The notes: generated by a model from the letters alone, not told the origin. A DNA stretch of 20,722 nucleotides from Gallionella sp. UBA6045 (GCA_002429165.1 DIYV01000011.1:4748-25469), one strand, 5' to 3'. Shown: positions 7,236 through 15,395, numbered from the stretch's first letter. Program-made: numbers and translations.

Positions 7236-9671
7236 TTATGTTATTCCGGTGTTATTCAGCAGCTTCTCAAACTCTTCCGGTGGCAAAGGTTTTGAAAACA
7301 GATTGCCTTGCGCAGAGTCGCAACCGGCGACAACCAGCAGGAAACGCTGCCCCTTTGTTTCCACCCCTTCCGCAATGACTTTGAGTCCCAGCTTGTGCGC
7401 CATCACGATGATCGCCTCTGACAAGACCATGTTGTTTGCATCCGACTCGAGGTTGTTCACAAAGGACTGGTCGATTTTCAGGTAATCAATATCAAACTTT
7501 TTCAGGTAGGAAAGTGATGAATAGCCGGTGCCGAAATCATCGATCGCCACCTGTATCCCTGCATCACGAAATTTGAACAGGATGTCGGTTACTTCGGACT
7601 CTGCTTTCAACAACAGTCCTTCCGTGATCTCAAACACCATGTTCTTGCCGGAAAGACCCAGTCCGGCCAGATACTCGATCCATTCATCGAACATCCTGCC
7701 GCCCTGCTGAAACTGCAAGGGCGATATGTTCACACTCATCTGGAAACCGCCCTGGCAGCGCTTGTTCCATATACTCGCCCATCTGGCCGACTCCCTGAAT
7801 ACCCAGTCGCCGATTTCATTGATGAGTCCTGCTTCTTCTGCCAGCGCGATAAAATATGCCGGACTGACCATGCCCCGTTCCGGATGCCGCCAGCGGATAA
7901 GCGCTTCGGCTTTATGGATCAGTCCGGTCGACAAATCGATGATCGGCTGGAAATGAACACTGAATTGCCCTGCGTCCAGCGCGCCGCGCAAATCGTTGAT
8001 CATGTGCAATCGGTTCTGTGCTTCTATCTGCAATGATCGGGTGAAATAACTGAAACGATTGCGGCCCTTGCTCTTGGCCACATACATCGCCTGATCCGCA
8101 TTCTTGATCAGGGAATCGATGTCGTCGGCATCGCTTGGATAAATGGTGATACCGATGCTGGCCGATACATATACCTCATCGCTACCCAGCCGGAATGGCT
8201 GTGCCAGTTTGCTGACGATCTTTTGCGCGACATCCTCGACATGACCGGTTTCGGACATCGCGGAAAGGATGACTGTAAATTCGTCCCCGCCCAGGCGGGC
8301 CAGCGTATCCGATCCGCGCACACAGGCGCGGATGCGCCGGGCGGCTTCCTGCAACAGCAGGTCGCCCATCGCATGACCGAGCGTGTCATTCACCTGCTTG
8401 AAATGATCAAGGTCGATCAGGAGCAGCGCCAAAGGAAGACATTCGCGATATGATTTCTTGATTTCCTGTTCCAGCCGGTCGTGGAACATGTTGCGATTGG
8501 GTAATCCGGTCAGTGTGTCGAAGTTGGCCTGCCGCCAGATCAGTTCTTCGGATTTTTTCTTTTCGGTGATGTCCCAGATCATGCCGCGGTACGAGGTGAT
8601 AGCTCCATCCTTGTCCTTCACGGCAGTATAAGAACAGAGAGCCGTTATCCTTTCACCGTTCTTTTTCTTGATGATAACCTCCAGCTCTGCAAAGCCGTTT
8701 TTATTAACGAAGGCAAAGATATGTGCCTTGTCCGCGGGGTATGCATAGATGTCCTTTTCAAGATCAAGAGCAAGCATCTCCTCCTTCGAGTCATATCCGA
8801 ATATCTGGGTGACTTTCTGGTTGATGTCGATATAGTTCCCTTCAGCATTGCTGATAAAAAGCCCGTCCAAAGATTCCTCGAAAAGTGAGCGGTATTTTTC
8901 CTCGCTTTCCCGCAGCGCTTTCTCGATCTGCTTCCTCTCGGTGATGTCGATATAGCTGGCACGGATCAGTCTGCGGCTTTGTGAAGGCAGGCGAACCAGC
9001 GTGACCTCGCAAAGTACATCCCGCCCCTGTGCGTCCCGCACCAGCCTTTCAAACTTGATTTGCTCGCCGGCCAGAGCTCGCTCGCCGCGTTCGACATGCG
9101 TTTCAACCGGGGGTGAACCGGCGGGCTGGTCGGGCGCGTAGAAATGTTTCGGGCCGCGGCGCAATAATTCCTCGCGGCTGCAGGCGAACAGACGTTCCGC
9201 GCTGGATGTCGCGTCGATGAACAGATCGCTGTCCAGATCCTGAATCAGGATCGCCTCGGGCGCATCCGCAGCCAGGGCGCGGAAGCGGGCCTCGCTCTCG
9301 CGCAGCTTGCTGTCCAGCCGCTTGCGTTCGCCGATGTCGCGGACAATGTTGAACAGCAACTTTTTGCCTTCCAGCACGATTGCCCTGCTGCACACTTCGA
9401 TCGGCAGTATGGTGCCGTCCTTGTGCACCTGGGCCGATTCGTAGATCAGAAATTCCTGGCTCTGCGCCTTCGCAATCCGGCCGACCAGCATGTCGGTGCA
9501 TTCCGGCAGTATGAATTCGCCGATATGCTTCCCCAGCATTTCGGCCCTGGTATAGCCCAGGCGGGCATGAGCGGTCTGGTTGATTTCCCTGATGAAACCG
9601 CCCGGATCAAGGATAAACATGGAATCCGCCGCCAAGTTGAATAGCACATGAAATCCTTCCTTCCCGATCAT
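7236..9671 (-). CDS. PAS-PAS-PAS-GGDEF-EAL protein (diguanylate cyclase/phosphodiesterase)
   Basis: An 811-residue cyclic-di-GMP signalling protein. I start it at ATG 9671, preceded by GGGGGA; the frame extends to 9770, but those 33 residues look non-coding. Three PAS domains lie at roughly 5-110, 120-245 and 250-370, linked by the usual LRESE coiled connectors. The GGDEF domain (about 385-545) has an intact LARLGGDEF active site and an intact inhibitory RGSD exactly five residues before it. The EAL domain (about 560-805) keeps EALIRW, NISPLQF, EITEG, DDFGTGYSS, KIDQSFV and EGVET. Both cyclase and phosphodiesterase activities are therefore possible. There is no signal peptide or membrane segment, so it is cytoplasmic; PAS ligands are not predictable. 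It is convergent with the CapA-like gene and divergent from the small lipoprotein gene. Confidence 0.95.
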   Translation of the reverse strand: MIGKEGFHVLFNLAADSMFILDPGGFIREINQTAHARLGYTRAEMLGKHIGEFILPECTDMLVGRIAKAQSQEFLIYESAQVHKDGTILPIEVCSRAIVLEGKKLLFNIVRDIGERKRLDSKLRESEARFRALAADAPEAILIQDLDSDLFIDATSSAERLFACSREELLRRGPKHFYAPDQPAGSPPVETHVERGERALAGEQIKFERLVRDAQGRDVLCEVTLVRLPSQSRRLIRASYIDITERKQIEKALRESEEKYRSLFEESLDGLFISNAEGNYIDINQKVTQIFGYDSKEEMLALDLEKDIYAYPADKAHIFAFVNKNGFAELEVIIKKKNGERITALCSYTAVKDKDGAITSYRGMIWDITEKKKSEELIWRQANFDTLTGLPNRNMFHDRLEQEIKKSYRECLPLALLLIDLDHFKQVNDTLGHAMGDLLLQEAARRIRACVRGSDTLARLGGDEFTVILSAMSETGHVEDVAQKIVSKLAQPFRLGSDEVYVSASIGITIYPSDADDIDSLIKNADQAMYVAKSKGRNRFSYFTRSLQIEAQNRLHMINDLRGALDAGQFSVHFQPIIDLSTGLIHKAEALIRWRHPERGMVSPAYFIALAEEAGLINEIGDWVFRESARWASIWNKRCQGGFQMSVNISPLQFQQGGRMFDEWIEYLAGLGLSGKNMVFEITEGLLLKAESEVTDILFKFRDAGIQVAIDDFGTGYSSLSYLKKFDIDYLKIDQSFVNNLESDANNMVLSEAIIVMAHKLGLKVIAEGVETKGQRFLLVVAGCDSAQGNLFSKPLPPEEFEKLLNNTGIT

Positions 9672-10018
9672 TAATCCCCCAATCCGTTTATATTCTGGCT
9701 TGCCGATGGCCGAGGTCCATATTGCTTGCCGTCGGGCAGAATTACCGGACACTCTCCCGGTCATTCCCACGACAGGGTATTTGCAAATATGCCCGCGCCT
9801 AATCTATCAGGACATCCGATTTTTTACCAAGGAAAAATACACTGGCGGAAAATGCCGGCTGCAAACGGTTCATCATTTGTGTAACCGCAGCGGTGACAAA
9901 CCACCGTTGGGAAATCCTGCCCGGGGCAGGCCTGTTCGTATGCAATCAAGAAAAGGTTTCAAGACTGGCACATTTTTGAGTAGTATTGGTTATTCGTCAC
10001 AACAACCAAGGAAGCAAA
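9672..10018. promoter_or_regulatory. Divergent intergenic region with two palindromes
   Basis: These 347 bp separate the starts of the c-di-GMP gene (minus) and the lipoprotein gene (plus) and should hold both promoters, though I find no convincing -35/-10 pair. Two dyads stand out. One, at about 9880-9898, is TGTAACCGC-A-GCGGTGACA, symmetric except for one pair. The other, at 9916-9930, is CCTGCCC-G-GGGCAGG, perfect over 7 bp per arm. Either could be an operator or a short hairpin. No gene is visible here. Confidence 0.4.
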
Positions 10019-10435
10019 ATGAGAAATATTGCGATCATCGCAGCTCTGGTCATGTTTTCCCTCACGGCATGCAACAAAAAACCTGCTGAAGAACCCTTCG
10101 TTCCGGATCCGGTGATACCGTCTTCGGGCAGCTTGCCCGCCGGTCACCCCGCTATCAATAGCCAGGCTAATGCACTCGCCGATATGCCCGGAACCTTCCA
10201 ATCGCAAAAGGGCACGGTAGTCAGCATCATCAACATACCCCAATTCAGCTATCTGGAGGTCAAACAGAACAGCCAGACCCGTTGGATTGCCTCCTCGACG
10301 GTCAAAGCAAAAAAAGGGGATGCCATCGAGTTTGACAGCGGCTCAACCGTGGCGAATTTCAACAGTAAAACATTGAACCGCACCTTCCCCAGCATTACCT
10401 TCGTCAATCATGTAACCGTCCTCGACGGAAAATGA
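10019..10435 (+). CDS. Small lipoprotein, NrfJ-like pattern
   Basis: A 138-residue protein starting at ATG 10019, placed 7 nt after AAGGAAG; an in-frame upstream start at 9986 lacks such a site. The signal sequence MRNIAIIAALVMFSLTAC ends in a clean lipobox (LTAC, lipidated Cys18), so it should be a lipoprotein facing the periplasm. The mature C-terminal ~85 residues carry GTVVSIINIPQFSYLEV, TRWIAS, KKGDAIEF, NFNSKTLNRTF and ITFVNHV. This spacing matches, from memory, short exported proteins annotated as NrfJ-related, probably a small beta-barrel (OB-like) fold; their function is not established. The gene stands alone, divergent from the c-di-GMP protein and convergent with the EI24-type gene. 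Confidence 0.75.
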   Translation: MRNIAIIAALVMFSLTACNKKPAEEPFVPDPVIPSSGSLPAGHPAINSQANALADMPGTFQSQKGTVVSIINIPQFSYLEVKQNSQTRWIASSTVKAKKGDAIEFDSGSTVANFNSKTLNRTFPSITFVNHVTVLDGK

Positions 10436-10473
10436 CCACCCTGTTGCCCGTGATGCCGCCCTGCCCGGGTGCC

Positions 10474-11190
10474 TTATGACACTTGACGCAGCTTAGCCAG
10501 GCGCGCAAGTCCGAAGTGGATGAAGGCCAGTCCCGTAAATACCGGGGCAAACAGATTCAGCAGCGGCACGAATTGCAGCAAACCGGTCAGCAGGCCCAGG
10601 CCCCACCATGACGACTGGTATTTGGAGAACAGGATTTTCATTTCCTCACTGCTGCCGTGTTCCGCGAGCGCATCGTAGCGGAACATTCGCTGGTTCAGAT
10701 AGGTCGCGGCAATGAATGGCAACACCACGCCCACGCCGATGAACCACAGCGGCAGGGTGAGCACCCAGATGGCGATGAAAATGCAGACGGCAATCGCGGC
10801 GTTGAGCAGGTTGCCGGCTAGGTTGCCGCCGCTTTCGCGCTTGAGTTGCGGGTAGTCACGATCGGCCACCAGACGGATCAGCGCGGGCATCGCAAAGAAT
10901 GCGGTGATCAGCAGCGCGGTGATGAACACCATCGGCACGAACAGGATCATGTGCAGTGTTGCCTGGATCGCGTTGGCAACCCAGCGCGGTTCCAGGCCAT
11001 CGAGCCAGTGCTGGATACCCAGGGTGTTGAGGCCGCTGACGATCCATCCAGAGAAGATGTCCCAGAAGGTCATGCCCAGAACCAGCCACAGCAGCACAGC
11101 GGCAAGCATCGGCCAGACCACGATCCGCAATATCCTGAACTGGAACAGGTCGCGAAAGGCTTTTGCCAATGCATCGAGTATCGGGTTCAT
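10474..11190 (-). CDS. EI24 domain membrane protein (CysZ-like)
   Basis: A 238-residue polytopic inner-membrane protein. It opens with LDALAKAFRDLFQFRILRIV and has hydrophobic segments at roughly 25-45, 80-105, 135-165 and 205-230, with LPLWFIGVGVVLPFIAATYLN and the conserved-looking YLNQRMFRYDALAEH in the middle. This is the EI24/CysZ family layout; CysZ imports sulfate in enterobacteria, but the many beta- and gammaproteobacterial EI24 proteins are not shown to do so and no cysteine-pathway gene is nearby. AAGGA sits 6 nt before the start. The gene lies 42 bp after the exported barrel-like protein gene, so the two may be co-transcribed. Confidence 0.85.
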   Translation of the reverse strand: MNPILDALAKAFRDLFQFRILRIVVWPMLAAVLLWLVLGMTFWDIFSGWIVSGLNTLGIQHWLDGLEPRWVANAIQATLHMILFVPMVFITALLITAFFAMPALIRLVADRDYPQLKRESGGNLAGNLLNAAIAVCIFIAIWVLTLPLWFIGVGVVLPFIAATYLNQRMFRYDALAEHGSSEEMKILFSKYQSSWWGLGLLTGLLQFVPLLNLFAPVFTGLAFIHFGLARLAKLRQVS

Positions 11191-11232
11191 CGGTATTCCT
11201 TATACAGGTTGAAGATGCGCGGATTTGCCACA

Positions 11233-11733
11233 TCAGAATCCGAAAGTGAAACCCAGCTCGGGATAGGTTTCCCTGCATTTAAGGTAAACTGTATTCCGGC
11301 AATCAAGGTAGACCTCCTGGACAAAGCCCAGGCTGAAATAGGCATTCGATCCTGAAGCGATATTGATGCCTGCGCGTTCGCCGACCGAATTGATGTCGGG
11401 CAGGCCGTCGACAACGGTGTGGCGATAAAACCCGCCGACATACGGCTCCACGGTGGACGTCTGATAGAAAACGTATTGCGCAAAAGGCGCATATTTGGTG
11501 ATGCCGGGAATATTCCCGGACCATTTTTCGAGGGACAAGCCGACACCCAAACCGTCGAGCACGTAATAGCTCACGCTCGCGCCAAGGATGAAATAGCTTT
11601 TGTCGAAGGCATAACCATTCCCGCCCATCAGCGAAAATTGAGTGCGCCCCTGCGCGAACATCCCGGCCAGCCCGGCAGCGCGCACCGGCAAAGCCGAACA
11701 TAACAGCAACATGACCAGCAGCAATCTGCTCAT
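11233..11733 (-). CDS. Small exported protein, probable outer-membrane beta-barrel
   Basis: A 166-residue protein with a clear Sec signal peptide (MSRLLLVMLLLCSALPVRA, cleavage likely near ARAAG) and a strong ribosome binding site (AAAGGAGA 8 nt before ATG). The mature part alternates polar and aromatic residues and is Gly-rich (YFILGASVSYYVLDGLGVGL, EPYVGGFYRHTVVDG, NAYFSLGFVQEVYLD) and ends in ELGFTFGF, a terminal phenylalanine typical of outer-membrane barrel proteins recognised by BAM. It looks like a short member of the outer-membrane-protein beta-barrel superfamily; specific function unknown. A Cys pair (DCRNTVYLKCRE) near the end could form a disulfide. It precedes the EI24-type gene by 42 bp. 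Confidence 0.7.
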   Translation of the reverse strand: MSRLLLVMLLLCSALPVRAAGLAGMFAQGRTQFSLMGGNGYAFDKSYFILGASVSYYVLDGLGVGLSLEKWSGNIPGITKYAPFAQYVFYQTSTVEPYVGGFYRHTVVDGLPDINSVGERAGINIASGSNAYFSLGFVQEVYLDCRNTVYLKCRETYPELGFTFGF

Positions 11734-11910
11734 TGATATATCTCCTTTGCAAGCACGACGGCAGGTCTCGGCAATCCGGGCATGCCGTTACACATCTTCC
11801 GGGTCGCCGGGTGCGGCAAGGAATCATGTTTCATCTCGCGATATCCGCGATTGATTCTTTCATCTTCATATTTTAAAACACTTCGCGGCTTGAAAATTTA
11901 AATATTGTTC

Positions 11911-11940
11911 TTGTAGGAGCCGGCCAAAAGTTTTCCGGAC
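11911..11940. repeat. Solitary REP-like remnant
   Basis: TTGTAGGAGCCGGCCA at 11911-11926 matches the outer arm of the REPIN at 6128 in 15 of 16 positions, but the inner palindrome and the partner arm are lost; instead the sequence runs into CCGGCCAAAAGTTTTCCGG, an imperfect hairpin. It lies in the 276-bp gap between the barrel-like gene and the YihY gene. It is best read as a degraded or divergent REP unit. Confidence 0.4.
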
Positions 11941-12009
11941 AGATGGCTCATCCAAAATGCCAGCCACAGCCCGGCTGATTCATCTGGCTGTGCTGCATGC
12001 CGGCACCGG

Positions 12010-12888
12010 CTATTCGGGTGGCGCGCCGATGTCGATGCGTTCGTATTCAGCGATCACCTGGGCGCCCAGCAACAGCAGCGTGGCGGCCACTTCCATGCTG
12101 AGCAGCACGACGATGGCAGTGGTGAGCGAGCCGTACACCATGCTCACCTGCGACAGCGTGCCTAAATACCAGCCCAGCGCATGTCGGATGATCTCCCACA
12201 GCAGGGCCGCCGAGGTGCCGCCGATCAACGCGTGACGCGCCGTCAGCCTGCCCACCGGCATGAAATAGTAGATCGCGGAAATGAGCAGGATCTCCCCAAA
12301 CACGCCGGCAACGTAGATCAGCCAGCGCGACATGCCGCCCAGTGACCAGCTATGCCCGAGGATAACAATATGCTCGCCCCCTATCGCCATCAGGTCGACG
12401 ATCAGGAAGGTGCCCAGGAACAGCACCGCACTGATGAAAAAGATATAACCGAAGGGCAACAACAGCAGGGAAACAAGGATGTGCCGTTTGCGCTTCTCCA
12501 CGCGATGCAGAAAGATCACCGAGATCGCACTCTCCAGCACCTTGAAGCCAAGCGAGCTGAAAAACAGCATCGTGATGAACAGCACCCAGCCGATCACCTC
12601 GCGGTGATCGAGGAACGCCTTCAGCTCCGCCACCACCGCCCTGCCTTCGCCCGGCACCACATACGCCAGCGCCGTGTTCAGCGTTGACAGCAGCATGTCC
12701 TGGTCGATCACTTGCGACAGGGCGATGACGATGAGAATGAGCAGCGGCACGATCGAGAGCAGCGCGTAGTAGGCCACCGCGCCTGCGAGCAGCAGGCCCT
12801 GGTTGGCCTGAAAGCCTTTCAGCACCCGCAGGGAGAAGGCGACGGGATTTTTAATGACATAAGTTGTTCTGGGGTCAATCAGCTTCAT
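12010..12888 (-). CDS. YihY/BrkB family membrane protein
   Basis: A 292-residue inner-membrane protein of the YihY/UPF0761 (formerly BrkB or RNase BN) family. After a short basic N-terminus, it has about six membrane segments, with the family start GLLLAGAVAYYALLSIVPLL at ~33-52, then LFITMLFFSSLGFKVLESAI, LVSLLLLPFGYIFFISAVLF, GVFGEILLISAIYYFMP, the loop ARHALIGGTSAALLWEIIRH and a final SLTTAIVVLLSMEVAATLLL. The old RNase BN assignment was an error for this family; the present role is unknown, with membrane transport or envelope function suggested. It is monocistronic by its surroundings: a long gap lies upstream and a 276-bp gap downstream. Confidence 0.9.
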   Translation of the reverse strand: MKLIDPRTTYVIKNPVAFSLRVLKGFQANQGLLLAGAVAYYALLSIVPLLILIVIALSQVIDQDMLLSTLNTALAYVVPGEGRAVVAELKAFLDHREVIGWVLFITMLFFSSLGFKVLESAISVIFLHRVEKRKRHILVSLLLLPFGYIFFISAVLFLGTFLIVDLMAIGGEHIVILGHSWSLGGMSRWLIYVAGVFGEILLISAIYYFMPVGRLTARHALIGGTSAALLWEIIRHALGWYLGTLSQVSMVYGSLTTAIVVLLSMEVAATLLLLGAQVIAEYERIDIGAPPE

Positions 12889-13145
12889 GGGTATAACAAG
12901 CTTCGCGGATTGTCGAGGTTAGCGGGTTGATTGTACCGCGGCCGGCTTGCTGATCATGTGCGCTGCCGCACATTAAACCTAAAAAGCGAACATAACAACG
13001 GCCAGACTATGCCCTGAAGAAATTCAACCACAGATACAGGATGCCCGTTGTTCGTCGGGCCACTATGCGGATTCAGTTTTGTCATAGTAATATTCCGGCC
13101 GAAAGCGCGAATGACTATAAATATAAGTTGATATGGGGAGGTGGC
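12889..13145. promoter_or_regulatory. Intergenic region upstream of the YihY gene with a CRP/FNR-like dyad
   Basis: No gene is visible here. The region should contain the YihY promoter on the minus strand. A perfect dyad, TGTGCG-CTGC-CGCACA at 12957-12972, has the spacing of a CRP-family site (TGTGN-N6-NCACA) with C and G in place of the usual A and T. It lies about 70 bp before the YihY start. A second short inverted repeat (GCCCG...CGGGC, 13043-13060) is present. The assignment to a regulator is inference. Confidence 0.3.
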
Positions 13146-13483
13146 ATGGGATCGATAGAACTGAAGATGACCATCATTACCGGTTTCTTAGCGGGTCGAT
13201 CCTGGTGCTTGCCGAAGCGGTCGCATTGCACCGGAAGCTGTCCAGATATCGCGCACATCTGCGCGGACTTTACCAGACAAAAAGCTTCTTCCGCCTGTTT
13301 GCGGAAATATGCAGCATCGCTTTTGTCGTGCTGATATAGCCGCTGATTGTTTCCAAGCTAATGATGTTGGCGCTTGATAATTTCACCCCGAAATATTCCC
13401 GGAATGTAATGGCGGAACTGCACCAGGGGATACAACACGGCAACCTGAATGACAGCCGCACGCTCAGGAGTCCGCCGGATTGA
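13146..13483 (+). pseudogene. Decayed small membrane-protein gene (one frameshift and one amber stop)
   Basis: A strong GGAGG at 13137-13141 precedes ATG 13146, whose frame reads MGSIELKMTIITGFLAG and then loses sense. From about 13195, the frame one base back reads on smoothly as SILVLAEAVALHRKL, then LYQTKSFFRLFAEICSIAFV, meets a TAG at 13337-13339, and continues in the same frame with PLIVSKLMMLALDNFTPKYS and VMAELHQGIQHGNLND to TGA at 13481. Allowing one lost base and one amber codon gives a coherent ~112-residue protein with two hydrophobic segments. I do not recognise a family. A chance pattern is possible, so confidence is modest. The remaining gap, 13484-13553, shows nothing. Confidence 0.42.
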
Positions 13484-13553
13484 ACCTTGCCGGATATCCC
13501 GGCTTGGCCATGCTCGCCGGATTTCAAGCTCGGCGGCAGGAAGTGCTCATCCG

Positions 13554-14054
13554 CTACTCGTAGCGCAAAAAATCTTCCGCCATTGCATCGGGGCCGTAAC
13601 GCTCTATCAGGCTTTCGATCTCGGGCATCAGCACGTCGTCCTCATCATCTTCCAGAATCCCCTCGCCGACCATGCGACCGCCCAGGCCGCCGGCTATCGC
13701 TTCCTGCACAGCTTCGAGCGTAGGCGGAATTTCGCGATTCTCGTCGTTCATGACTTCTTCTATCACCCGCGAGAGCGCTTCGCTGGCAAAGGCGTAGATG
13801 AAGTCCATCGCGGCGGCCGATTCTCCGAACTGTTCGATCAGTTCATCCAGTTCGTCAATGACAGACTCTTCAACGTCGAAGTGATGCAAATGTTCGTCTT
13901 CGTCCATTTCGACAGGCATTTGATGCTTGATGAATGAGCGGACCGCGGCCAGCGTTACCGGTTCGACGGAATCCAATTGGCCGATCAGGGTTTCGATGAG
14001 GCCGGACAGTTCGGGGCTTACACGGGCGGAGATGTCGATGGGATTGCTTATCAT
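13554..14054 (-). CDS. Highly acidic protein with a duplicated motif, unknown function
   Basis: A 166-residue soluble protein with a near-perfect ribosome binding site (AAGGAGG, 8 nt before ATG 14054), which makes it a convincing gene although I do not recognise it. It is rich in Asp and Glu, including DEDEHLHHFD near 51-60 and EDDEDDV near 135-141. A 19-residue motif occurs twice: ELDELIEQFGESAAAMDFI (68-86) and EIESLIERYGPDAMAEDFL (145-163), with nine identities and most other positions similar. The spacing suggests two copies of a short helical unit separated by a helical middle. There is no signal peptide or membrane segment, so it is cytoplasmic. It follows the rhomboid gene by 96 bp. 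Confidence 0.75.
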   Translation of the reverse strand: MISNPIDISARVSPELSGLIETLIGQLDSVEPVTLAAVRSFIKHQMPVEMDEDEHLHHFDVEESVIDELDELIEQFGESAAAMDFIYAFASEALSRVIEEVMNDENREIPPTLEAVQEAIAGGLGGRMVGEGILEDDEDDVLMPEIESLIERYGPDAMAEDFLRYE

Positions 14055-14150
14055 GATTTACCCTCCTTAGGTTATTACGCATGGATTCTGGTTTATTTGG
14101 GGTTGGCGCGCAACCTGATTATTGAGATGGTCAAAAGATCTTTGATCCAA

Positions 14151-14741
14151 TCAATTCCGGCGCCCCCCGCGCCCGCGACGCCAGTGGCGTATCACCAGAT
14201 AGCCGCCTATCATGCCGCCAAGGTGCGCAAAATGCGCCACGCCCGCTTCGGTCCCGGTCACGCCGAGTATCAGTTCCATGCCTGCGTACAGGACCACGAA
14301 CATCCGTGCCGGCATGGGAATCGGCGGGATCAACAGCATGATGACCCGGTTGGGAAAGAACATGCCAAAAGCGAGCAACACGCCGAACACGCCGCCGGAT
14401 GCGCCTATCGTGGGATAGTCACCACCGCTGTAACCCGTGGCCAGCAATTGCATCATTCCGGCCGATATCACGCTGGCGAAATAGAGCTGGAGAAACACCC
14501 TGCGCCCCAGCATGTATTCCACCTCCCGGCCGAACAGCCACAGGCCGTACATGTTGAACGCAATATGCATGATACTGCCGTGCAGGAACGCGTAGGTCAC
14601 CAGTTGCCAGGGCATGAAGTTGCTGCCCAGCGGCCACAGCGCAAAGCTGCTTATCATTCCATCACCGGTGCCAGTCTGCAACAGGTAGCAGGCTATCGTG
14701 GTGATGAGGATGATCCGGACACCGGGCGGCATGGGACGCAT
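14151..14741 (-). CDS. Rhomboid family intramembrane serine protease
   Basis: A 196-residue six-helix membrane protein of the compact bacterial rhomboid type. The active-site features are all visible: HGSIMHIAFNMYGLW (His54, His59, Asn63 of the oxyanion region), GASGG with nucleophile Ser115, and AHFAHLGGMIGG with the catalytic His173 and the GxxxG helix packing motif. It should cleave membrane-anchored substrates inside the bilayer; the substrate is unknown. The C-terminus is short and very basic (HWRRGRGGRRN), consistent with a cytoplasmic end. AGGAAAGG precedes ATG 14741. The neighbours (PsiE-family upstream, acidic protein downstream) are on the same strand, but the gaps of 92 and 96 bp leave operon membership open. 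Confidence 0.92.
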   Translation of the reverse strand: MRPMPPGVRIILITTIACYLLQTGTGDGMISSFALWPLGSNFMPWQLVTYAFLHGSIMHIAFNMYGLWLFGREVEYMLGRRVFLQLYFASVISAGMMQLLATGYSGGDYPTIGASGGVFGVLLAFGMFFPNRVIMLLIPPIPMPARMFVVLYAGMELILGVTGTEAGVAHFAHLGGMIGGYLVIRHWRRGRGGRRN

Positions 14742-14833
14742 CGTTAACCTTTCCTGATCGCTAACAGGGTGAAACCGGCATGCTGTTGTTACGGCTCCCC
14801 GGTTGATGCAAATGACAACGAATCACAAGACCG

Positions 14834-15301
14834 CTAGCCCCCTGAAAATTTCACGGCATCCGACGATGACGTCCGGCCCATCAGCCAATAGACGATACCG
14901 AGCGACATAAGCGAAGCAGCCAGCGCAAACAGAATCAGGGGCGAGAAGGTTTCCACTTCGAACACGATGAACTGTCTGGCAATCGCCAGCATCGAAACCA
15001 GCACAACATTTTTTACGATCACCTCTCGGCTCTTGCCCATGTATGCATTCATGATCGTATAGCTGAACTCGATGGCGATCAGCAGCGTCATGATCATGCC
15101 GAATGCGGCCTGAAATGCCTTGTGATCGAGCTTGTCGAATGCGCCGTGGTGCACGAGATGGTATGTCTCCACCACCAGCCCCCAGAATGCAGCGAGGATC
15201 ATCACCGAGATCAGCACTATGATGCCCGTGGTAATGAGCAACTCGAACCGGTTGAAATATCTCGATACCAGCGATTTTGTCAGGTCTTCGTTGTTGTGCA
15301 T
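14834..15301 (-). CDS. PsiE-family membrane protein (phosphate-starvation-inducible type)
   Basis: A 155-residue protein if started at ATG 15301; a TTG at 15319 would add six residues, and neither start has a good ribosome binding site. It has four hydrophobic segments: ELLITTGIIVLISVMILAAF, FGMIMTLLIAIEFSY, VIVKNVVLVSMLAIARQFIV and LILFALAASLMSLGIVYWL. The pattern of MTLLIAIEF...Y followed by a basic loop and NVVLVSMLAIARQFIV matches the PsiE family. PsiE is induced by phosphate starvation in E. coli, but its biochemical role is unknown. No Pho box was recognised upstream. It lies on the same strand as ald (95 bp after its stop) and rhomboid. Confidence 0.8.
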   Translation of the reverse strand: MHNNEDLTKSLVSRYFNRFELLITTGIIVLISVMILAAFWGLVVETYHLVHHGAFDKLDHKAFQAAFGMIMTLLIAIEFSYTIMNAYMGKSREVIVKNVVLVSMLAIARQFIVFEVETFSPLILFALAASLMSLGIVYWLMGRTSSSDAVKFSGG

Positions 15302-15395
15302 GATGGTTATAGTCAGCAAAGAGTGAAATAGGTTCCTTGCCTTAACAACCGAAATATTCCGTGCCAGGGCAAACAGGCAGGCCGCGCGATGCGGT

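Noticed and set aside
7201..7250. Inverted repeat ACCGGAA/TTCCGGT between the convergent CapA and GGDEF-EAL genes as a bidirectional terminator
   Set aside because: The loop is long, one arm lies inside the GGDEF-EAL coding end, and no T run follows on either strand.
9672..9770. N-terminal extension of the PAS-GGDEF-EAL protein
   Set aside because: The ATG at 9671 has GGGGGA just upstream, and the 33 extra residues do not resemble a PAS N-terminus or a signal sequence.
9966..9980. Possible sigma-54 promoter (TGGCAC...TTTTTGAG) before the lipoprotein gene
   Set aside because: The second element lacks the GC at the required distance from GG; only the -24 half matches.
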